Made by a program: the position numbers and the translations under genes. A stretch of 64,000 bases of DNA from DAOUAT01 sp964551735 (lineage in GTDB: Bacteria > Chloroflexota > Anaerolineae > CG2-30-64-16): assembly GCA_964551735.1 (NCBI GenBank), contig CAZKEF010000002.1, forward strand, positions 186,001-250,000. The letters are read 5' to 3'. The notes beneath the pieces were generated by a model. It was not told where the DNA came from and ran no database searches. It saw only the letters and a list, made by a program, of their open reading frames with translations. This document shows positions 8,550 to 14,565 of this stretch, piece after piece; position 1 is the first letter of the stretch, and every line of letters begins with the position of its first letter.

Positions 8550-10962
8550 ACCCGATTTTTACTCCAAGCCTTACATCGAGATCAGCGCGATGGTCGTTTT
8601 GTTCGCCTGTCTGGCTGCCGCGACTGCACTCTTCATCCAGCACATGGTCCAGGCTGCGTTCTTCCGCTACCCGCTGGACTACGGCGAGGCCCCGCTGGTG
8701 GATCAGGCGCTGCGGCTGGCAGCCGGGCAAAACATCTATCGACCAAACCTTGACACGCCGCCCTACACCATCTCTAACTACCCGCCGCTCTATCCCCTGG
8801 CGCTGGCGGTCCTGGTGAAGGTCTTCGGCCCCTCGATGGTCGCCGCCCGGCTGCTCTCCATCGCCTGCGTCGTACTGACAGCCCTGCTGCTGGGCGGGAT
8901 CATCGGCGCGCTCACCCGCGACCGCGTCGCCGCGGTCGTCTCCGGGCTGATTTTCCTGGCGTTCCCCTTCGTCCTGGGCTGGGCAAAGCTGGCCCGCGTG
9001 GATCTGCTGGCGCTGGCGCTGAGCACGGCCGGGCTGTACGCGCTGGTCCGACGACCCGCTTCCAGGCCAATCAGCGCGCTAACCTCCACAACTCAGGCCT
9101 TCGACACCGGACATCCGCGTCTATCCGCGTTCGTCCGCGTCCTATCTCCCTGGCGTGGCGTGATCAGTGGCGGGCTGCTGCTGGTAGCAGCGATCTACAC
9201 CCGGCAGTCCTACGCGCTGGCCGCGCCGCTGGCTGCGGTCATCTGGCAGTGGACGCAGGATCGGCGGCGTGCGGTCGGCCTGGCTGCTCTGGTCGGCGGC
9301 CTGTCGCTAGCACTGTTCCTCGTCTTGAACGCGCTCACAGCAGGCGGCTTCTTCTTCAACGTCGTGACCGCCAACGCCAATGCGTTCAAGATGGACAACC
9401 TGGCCCACTGGTGGCGCCAGCTCAGGACCGCCACGCCGGTTCTGTTGATCTTAGGGGCGTTGTACCTGGTATCTGGTATCCGCCTGAAGGCTTCGAACCA
9501 GACTCCCGCCGGCACTGGAATCGAGGCTTCAGCCGGTTTCTCCCGTGACGAGCCAAACCGGCTGAAGCCTCGATTCCCAATACTGGCCGCCTGGCCCCTG
9601 CTCGCCCCCTACCTGGCCGGCGCGGCCCTGTCCGCGCTGACCATCGGCAAGATCGGCTCCAACATGAACTACCTGCTGGAGCTGTGCGCCGCGCTGAGCC
9701 TGGTCGCGGGCGCCTGGGTGGCGGGAAGCCAGGCGTGGCCGTGCTCAGGGGCTGATAGCACAAGCGGTGTCACGGCCCCTGCGGATCAAAACTTAGCGGA
9801 GCTCCCCGTAGCGCACACCAGCCCAGCGAAGCATCCTGAGCGGAAGGCGATAGCCCGTAGTCGAAGGATGCGGAGCGGCTTTCAGCCAGGGCCGCACCAT
9901 TCGACTACGCCGGTGATAGTGCCCACCGGCTCCGCTCAGGGTGCTTCCGAAGTTGCTTTCAGAACAGCGCTGTTACTGGCACTGGCGGTGCAAGCCGTCT
10001 TGCTCATGCGGTACTCCCTGCGCGACCCGGTGCCGGGCCTGGCGTGGCGCATGGCGCAGCCCCGCGGCGACCTGGCCGAGTTGGAGCGCATCGCGGCCGG
10101 GGCCGACGCGCCCATCCTGGCAGATGAGTTCATGGGCATGCTGACGTTACATGGCAAGCCCCTGTACATCCAGCCCTTTGAAGTGACCCAACTGGCGGAC
10201 GCGGGCCTGTGGGATCAGGCGCCCTTGCTGGCCGATATCCGCGCTCGCGCGTTCCCGGCGATCTTGATCCACCACTTCCCCGGCTACCCGGTCTACCAGG
10301 AGCGCTGGACGCCGGAGATGCTGGATGCGATTCTGGCTAACTACGCGGCGTCGACCTTCCTGGCCGAGACCATTGTCTACCGCCCGCGCGACCCCACGCG
10401 GGACCTGCCTGCGAATGCAGAGGCCTGCCCCGGCGCCCCCTGGCGCCTGCCAACCCGGAGCGAGCTGGGCGCCTGGTGGCTGGACGGTCGCATCAGCTTC
10501 ATGGGCGAGGGCTACGAACGCAGCGTGCCGGTCTACGCAGTGGCCGACGGCCGGTTGACGCGTGGCGCTGACTGGAACGATACCGTCGCCATCCGACATG
10601 ACGACCCGCTGCATCCCGGCCAGGTCGTCTGGACCTACTACGGCGGCATGGCCAGCGGCTGGGGCGGCTGGACGTTCATCGAGCCGCGTTTCACGCTGGG
10701 CAGCAAGGACATCCCGGTCAAGCGCGGGGATCTGCTGGGCTTCCAGGGCCAGTTCTCGGCCCAGCTTGGCACGCCTACCTGGGTGCACCTGGAATTCACC
10801 GTCCTGCCGGCCGGGGCAGATGGCGGGTATCCGGAGCAATTAAGCCGGGGCCAGGAGGCGTCAGGAGTCCTGGATCCGGCGCCGTACCTGGGGATCGAGG
10901 GCCGCGCGGCCACCGGCCAGGCCGTGTGGATGCCGTTGTACTGTCTGGATAAGGCGCCTTGA
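8536..10962 (+). CDS. GT39-type membrane protein fused to a degenerate M23-like domain
   Basis: 808 residues. The N-terminal two thirds are a multi-pass glycosyltransferase-like protein: FRYPLDYGEAPLVDQALRL (about 36-54), YPPLYPLALAVLV, and LARVDLLALALSTAGLYALV. After residue about 655 comes an M23/LytM-like fold: VYAVADGRLTRGADWNDTVAIRHDD, VWTYYGGMA, IPVKRGDLLGFQGQ, TWVHLEFTV. The usual HLHFE is WVHLE, so one zinc His is missing and peptidase activity is unlikely. Three different repeats lie within it, all in frame and all in apparent loops: decamers at 9111-9140, the GIEASAG palindrome at 9517-9577 and a long palindrome at 9828-9947. Either the ATG at 8536 or one at 8515 could be the start. 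Confidence 0.72.
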   Translation: MKLPKPDFYSKPYIEISAMVVLFACLAAATALFIQHMVQAAFFRYPLDYGEAPLVDQALRLAAGQNIYRPNLDTPPYTISNYPPLYPLALAVLVKVFGPSMVAARLLSIACVVLTALLLGGIIGALTRDRVAAVVSGLIFLAFPFVLGWAKLARVDLLALALSTAGLYALVRRPASRPISALTSTTQAFDTGHPRLSAFVRVLSPWRGVISGGLLLVAAIYTRQSYALAAPLAAVIWQWTQDRRRAVGLAALVGGLSLALFLVLNALTAGGFFFNVVTANANAFKMDNLAHWWRQLRTATPVLLILGALYLVSGIRLKASNQTPAGTGIEASAGFSRDEPNRLKPRFPILAAWPLLAPYLAGAALSALTIGKIGSNMNYLLELCAALSLVAGAWVAGSQAWPCSGADSTSGVTAPADQNLAELPVAHTSPAKHPERKAIARSRRMRSGFQPGPHHSTTPVIVPTGSAQGASEVAFRTALLLALAVQAVLLMRYSLRDPVPGLAWRMAQPRGDLAELERIAAGADAPILADEFMGMLTLHGKPLYIQPFEVTQLADAGLWDQAPLLADIRARAFPAILIHHFPGYPVYQERWTPEMLDAILANYAASTFLAETIVYRPRDPTRDLPANAEACPGAPWRLPTRSELGAWWLDGRISFMGEGYERSVPVYAVADGRLTRGADWNDTVAIRHDDPLHPGQVVWTYYGGMASGWGGWTFIEPRFTLGSKDIPVKRGDLLGFQGQFSAQLGTPTWVHLEFTVLPAGADGGYPEQLSRGQEASGVLDPAPYLGIEGRAATGQAVWMPLYCLDKAP
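9111..9140. repeat. decamer tandem repeat inside GT39-type gene
   Basis: Three 10-base units (acatccgcgt, ctatccgcgt, tcgtccgcgt), encoding HPRLSAFVR in frame. Related arrays lie at 10971-11030, 13291-13330 and 63051-63090. Confidence 0.7.
9517..9577. repeat. GIEASAG palindromic element, copy A
   Basis: Perfect 23-base inverted arms at 9517-9539 and 9555-9577 with a 15-base loop. Read in frame with the host gene it gives GIEASAGFSRDEPNRLKPRF. Other copies: 21297-21353, 62984-63044; core only at 14513-14546. Confidence 0.9.
9828..9947. repeat. 120-bp imperfect palindrome inside GT39-type gene
   Basis: Outer arms 9828-9844 (gaagcatcctgagcgga) and 9931-9947 (tccgctcagggtgcttc) pair with one mismatch. 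Inner arms CGTAGTCGAA and TTCGACTACG also pair. The host frame stays open across it. Confidence 0.7.
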
Positions 10963-10970
10963 AACGGGAT

Positions 10971-11030
10971 GCGAACAACGCGGATGAGCTTAAGGACGTC
11001 CGCGTCGTCCGCGATAGCCGCGTTGTGCCC
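10971..11030. repeat. degenerate decamer repeat before ABC permease
   Basis: Repeated ccgcg-centred 9/10-base units (acgtccgcgt, cgtccgcgat, agccgcgttg) fill most of the 123-base gap between the GT39-type gene and the ABC permease. Confidence 0.45.
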
Positions 11031-11085
11031 GAAACTGCGGGGCAGGCGCTCCGCGTCCAAGCCCGTTCGCAATCCGAGGAGCACC

Positions 11086-12231
11086 ATGTTCAGCCACGGC
11101 GCGCTGGCGCGCATCTTCGCCATCATGCGGAAGGAGTTCACCCACATCCGCCGCGACCCGCGCACGCTGGCGATCGTGCTCATCCTCCCCATCTTTCAGC
11201 TGCTGATCTTCGGCTACGCGGTGACCAGCGACGTCAAGCACCTGCCCATGGTCGTGTTCGACCAGGATCGCAGCGCGGCGAGCCGCGCGCTGGCCGACGC
11301 GTACCGCGCCTCATCCTATTTTGACCTCGATTTCTATGTCCAGGACAACCGGGCGCTGACACGCCTGATTGACGGCGGCCAGGCCCGGGTAGGGCTAACC
11401 ATCCCGCCGGGCTACGCCGATCGGCTGGCGCGACGCGAACGGGCCGAGGTCAGCCTGATCATTGACGGTTCGGATCCCACCGTCGCTAACACCGCGCTGG
11501 CCTCCGCCGCCGCCATCGGCCAGGCCCACGGCGCGACGATCACCGAGCAGGTGATGCGCCAGGGCGGTGCAACGCTGAGTGCGCTCCCCGGCGTGGACGT
11601 GCAGACGCGCGTCTGGTACAACCCCAACATGATCAGCGCCAACTACATGGTGCCGGCGCTCATCGGGCTGATCCTGCAAACCCTGACGGCATTGCTGACC
11701 GCGGTTGCCATCGTGCGCGAGCGCGAACACGGCACGCTGGAAGGCCTGATCGTCACCCCCATCCGGCCGCTGGAGCTGATGCTGGGTAAGATCGTGCCCT
11801 ATGTGCTGGTCGCCTTCACGGCCATGTTGGAGATCCTAGTGGTCGGCACCCTCTGGTTCAAAGTGCCCATCAGCGGCAGCGTGCTTCTGCTGATTGCGCT
11901 GGCCGCGCTGTTCCTGATGAGCGCTCTGGGGATCGGCCTGCTGGTTTCCACGGTGACACACACCCAGCAGGAAGCGATGATGCTGGCGTTTTTCACCATC
12001 CTCCCCTCGGTTTTCCTGTCCGGCTTCATGTTTCCTATCGCTTCCATGCCGGTCGTGCTACAATGGGCCAGCAAAGCGATCCCGCTCACCTACTTCCTGG
12101 TGATTGACCGCGGCATCGTGCTGAAAGGGAACGGCATAGACATCCTGCTGCCCCAGGTGCGCGCGCTGGCCATCTTCGGCGCGGTGATCCTGACGCTGGC
12201 CGTAGTCCGGTTTCGGAAGAGGTTGGAGTGA
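11086..12231 (+). CDS. ABC-2 type export permease
   Basis: 381 residues, typical of YhhJ/YbhR-type permeases. One N-terminal membrane helix (LAIVLILPIFQLLIFGYAV) is followed by a large extracytoplasmic loop (about 50-190) with DQDRSAASR and IDGSDPTVAN. Five C-terminal helices follow, with VREREHGTLEGLIVTPIRP, the hallmark of the family, near 215. The start ATG at 11086 follows GAGGA by five bases. Only one permease is present, so the channel is probably a homodimer. It works with the two ATPases and adaptor downstream. Confidence 0.9.
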   Translation: MFSHGALARIFAIMRKEFTHIRRDPRTLAIVLILPIFQLLIFGYAVTSDVKHLPMVVFDQDRSAASRALADAYRASSYFDLDFYVQDNRALTRLIDGGQARVGLTIPPGYADRLARRERAEVSLIIDGSDPTVANTALASAAAIGQAHGATITEQVMRQGGATLSALPGVDVQTRVWYNPNMISANYMVPALIGLILQTLTALLTAVAIVREREHGTLEGLIVTPIRPLELMLGKIVPYVLVAFTAMLEILVVGTLWFKVPISGSVLLLIALAALFLMSALGIGLLVSTVTHTQQEAMMLAFFTILPSVFLSGFMFPIASMPVVLQWASKAIPLTYFLVIDRGIVLKGNGIDILLPQVRALAIFGAVILTLAVVRFRKRLE

Positions 12232-12240
12232 TCGGGAAGG

Positions 12241-12338
12241 TAGAATGTGGAATGTACAATGTTCAATGTACGATAGGTAGTCGCCGATTCGCCATTCGCT
12301 ATACGCCATCAGTCCTTCGCCGTTAGCCATCTGCCATG
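12241..12338. repeat. heptamer array of 14 units running into a start codon
   Basis: Fourteen consecutive 7-base units, from tagaatg, tggaatg, tacaatg, ttcaatg through cgccatt and agccatc to tgccatg. The unit changes from TNNAATG-type to CGCCATT-type midway. The final unit contains the ATG (12336-12338) of the downstream ATPase, and no ribosome site is visible. Confidence 0.85.
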
Positions 12339-13274
12339 TCCCACACAACACCTGTTATCGAGACCCATGACCTGACCCGCCGGTTTGGCAGGGTGACGGC
12401 GGTGACCGGGCTAACCCTGGCCATTGGCCGCGGGGAGGTGTTCGGGCTGATCGGGCCGGACGGCGCGGGGAAGACCACGGCGCTCCGCCTGCTGGCGGCG
12501 GTGATGCTGCCCACCAGCGGCACGGCGCGCGTGCTGGGCTTCGACACGCGCCGCGAGGCCGAGCGCATCCGCGGCGGGGTCGGCTACATGCCGCAGCGCT
12601 TCAGCCTCTACGGCGACCTGACCGTGGCCGAGAACCTGGCCTTCTTCGCCGACGTGTTCGGCGTGCGCGGGGCTGAGCGGCGGGAGCGCATCGACCGGCT
12701 GCTCGCCTTCTCCCGGTTGACCGTGTTCACCAAACGTCGCGCGGCGGCCCTGTCCGGCGGCATGCAGAAAAAGCTGGCCCTGGCCTGCACGTTGCTCCAC
12801 GCGCCGCAGGTCATTTTCCTTGACGAGCCCACCACCGGGGTTGACCCCATCAGCCGCCGCGAGTTCTGGGACATCCTGGCCGATCTCCATGTGGCGGGCG
12901 TCACCATCGTGGTCAGCACCCCCTACATGGACGAGGCCGAGCGGTGTAGTCGCGTAGGCCTGATGTACGAAGGACAACTCGTGGAATGCGCTTCACCGGA
13001 GGCGTTACGTCAACAGGCGCCCGGTGAGCTGATCGCCATATGGACGCCGCAGGTGGTCCGCGCGCGGGAAGCGCTGCGCGGCATGCCCGGCCTGCTGGAG
13101 ACGCAGACCTACGGCGATGTGCTGCACGCCTTCGTGGCCAATGCCGCAGCCGCCTTGCCGTGCATCCGCGAGACACTGGCCTCGGCCGCCGTTCCGGTAG
13201 CCGAGATCAAGCAGACCAGCCCGCGGGTCGAAGAGGCGTTTATCTCGTTGATCCAGCGGCGACAAAAGGAATAG
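12336..13274 (+). CDS. ABC transporter ATPase, YbhF N-half-like (switch His replaced)
   Basis: 312 residues. Walker A GPDGAGKTT (about 44-52), Q-loop MPQRFSLYGDLT, signature LSGGMQKKLAL, Walker B VIFLDEPTTGVDP. The switch region reads STPYMDEAE where an active ATPase has THYMDEAE, so the catalytic His is Pro. This matches the N-terminal half of YbhF-type tandem ATPases, which often lacks this His. It probably pairs with the next ATPase to give one active site. The ATG lies in the last unit of the upstream 7-base array. Confidence 0.9.
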   Translation: MSHTTPVIETHDLTRRFGRVTAVTGLTLAIGRGEVFGLIGPDGAGKTTALRLLAAVMLPTSGTARVLGFDTRREAERIRGGVGYMPQRFSLYGDLTVAENLAFFADVFGVRGAERRERIDRLLAFSRLTVFTKRRAAALSGGMQKKLALACTLLHAPQVIFLDEPTTGVDPISRREFWDILADLHVAGVTIVVSTPYMDEAERCSRVGLMYEGQLVECASPEALRQQAPGELIAIWTPQVVRAREALRGMPGLLETQTYGDVLHAFVANAAAALPCIRETLASAAVPVAEIKQTSPRVEEAFISLIQRRQKE

Positions 13275-13290
13275 AACCCGGTTCCCGCTG

Positions 13291-13330
13291 AAACAACGGA
13301 CGCAGACGAGCGCGGACAAATGCGGATAGA
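13291..13330. repeat. decamer tandem repeat between ATPase genes
   Basis: Four 10-base units: aaacaacgga, cgcagacgag, cgcggacaaa, tgcggataga. This is the reverse-strand form of the array at 9111-9140. The stretch 13342-13500 after it looks like a longer dispersed element (agcgaagcatctcgcc ... ctcagggtgaca). No gene is seen in 13275-13531. Confidence 0.6.
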
Positions 13331-13502
13331 TGTACTTTCATGTCATGCTGTGCGGGTCAACAGGTCAAGTCGCGTTGCGGCGAAAATCCAGCGAAGCATC
13401 TCGCCCCAGGTGAGGCCCTTCCGCGCAGCCAAGGCAGACCCTTCGCCGGGATCTCGCCGGCATGAATCTCACGGGACTCACCCGCTCAGGGTGACAGCGG
13501 TA

Positions 13503-13600
13503 AGCGAATCAGCGAGTAAGTGAATCAGCGAATGAAGGCAATCACCGATCACGCAGAACACGATACGCAATACGCAACACGCAGTACGGAATCCGCGGTA
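13503..13600. repeat. octamer then heptamer repeat at the start of second ATPase
   Basis: Four 8-base units (agcgaatc, agcgagta, agtgaatc, agcgaatg) at 13503-13534 are followed at 13545-13600 by 7-base units (cgcagaa, cacgata, cgcaata, cgcaaca, cgcagta). The start codon at 13532 and about 20 N-terminal codons lie within it. Confidence 0.75.
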
Positions 13601-14503
13601 ACCACCGAAGACCTCACCAAAACCTTCGGCAGCTTCGTTGCGGTGGATCACATCAATTTCGCCGTGGCGCGCGGCAGCATCTTCGGCTTCCTGGGGCCAA
13701 ACGGCTCGGGCAAGACGACCACCATCCGCATGTTGCTGGGGTTGCTGAAGCCCACCGCGGGCCGGGCGACGATCCTGGGGTTCGACTGCCAGCGCCAGAC
13801 CGAGCAAGTTCGGCGCCGGGCCGGCTATATGTCACAGCGTTTCAGCCTCTACGGCGACCTGACCGTGGCGGAGAACCTGGCGTTCTACGGCCGCACCTAC
13901 GGTGTGGCCGGCCGGCGCTTCGCCGAGCGCAAGGCCTTCGTGCTGGAGATGGCTGGGCTGCGGGGCCGCGAGCGGGAACTGGCCCGCAACCTGTCGGGCG
14001 GTTGGAAGCAGCGGCTGGCGTTGGGGGCGGCCATCCTGCACGAGCCGGAGATCCTGTTCCTGGACGAGCCCACCGCGGGCGTGGACCCGGTCTCGCGGCG
14101 GGAGTTCTGGGAGCTGCTCTACACCCTGGCCGAAGGCGGCGCGACCATCTTCGTCACGACCCACTACATGGATGAGGCTGAACAGTGCCAGGCGCTGGCG
14201 TTCATCCACCGGGGGCGCATCGTGGCCGGGGGCAGCCCGGCCGAGATCAAGGCCAGCCAGATGCGCGGGCAGGTGCTAGAAATCGCGTGCCGACCCACCG
14301 GGCTGGCGCTGCCCGCGCTCAAGGCGCTGGGTTGCTTCGAGGAAGTCGCGCTTTATGGCGCGCGCATCCACGCCGTAGCCGAAGGGGTCGACAGCCTGCT
14401 CCCCCGTGTCGAGGCTGCCCTGGTCGCCGCGGGCGTGACGACGGAGCACGCACTGGTGATCCCACCATCGCTGGAAGATGTGTTCATCGCGCGGATACGA
14501 TGA
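13532..14503 (+). CDS. ABC transporter ATPase, YbhF C-half-like (complete active site)
   Basis: 323 residues from the ATG at 13532 (a GTG at 13520 is also possible). Walker A GPNGSGKTT, Q-loop MSQRFSLYGDLT, signature LSGGWKQRLAL, Walker B ILFLDEPTAGVDP, switch His intact in VTTHYMDEAE. It resembles the C-terminal half of YbhF, the intact partner of the preceding gene. Residues about 7-22 (HAEHDTQYATRSTES) are encoded by a 7-base array and are not part of the fold. Its stop overlaps an ATG at 14500 (ATGA), a possible alternative start for the adaptor. Confidence 0.9.
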   Translation: MKAITDHAEHDTQYATRSTESAVTTEDLTKTFGSFVAVDHINFAVARGSIFGFLGPNGSGKTTTIRMLLGLLKPTAGRATILGFDCQRQTEQVRRRAGYMSQRFSLYGDLTVAENLAFYGRTYGVAGRRFAERKAFVLEMAGLRGRERELARNLSGGWKQRLALGAAILHEPEILFLDEPTAGVDPVSRREFWELLYTLAEGGATIFVTTHYMDEAEQCQALAFIHRGRIVAGGSPAEIKASQMRGQVLEIACRPTGLALPALKALGCFEEVALYGARIHAVAEGVDSLLPRVEAALVAAGVTTEHALVIPPSLEDVFIARIR

Positions 14504-14512
14504 AGGATAACA

Positions 14513-14546
14513 CTGGAGTCGAGGCTGCGCGCAGCCTCGACTCCAG
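14513..14546. repeat. perfect 34-bp palindrome, core of the GIEASAG element
   Basis: Arms ctggagtcgaggctgcg and cgcagcctcgactccag pair perfectly without a loop. The arms match the outer 13 bases of the GIEASAG palindrome (ggagtcgaggct), so this may be its shortened form. It lies between the ATPase stop and the adaptor start. Confidence 0.75.
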
Positions 14547-14565
14547 CGCCACAGAGGACCCTACC

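Noticed and set aside
14185..14565. Long N-terminal extension of the adaptor gene over the ATPase
   Set aside because: It is the ATPase coding region in another frame. The adaptor starts at 14566 or, at most, 14500.
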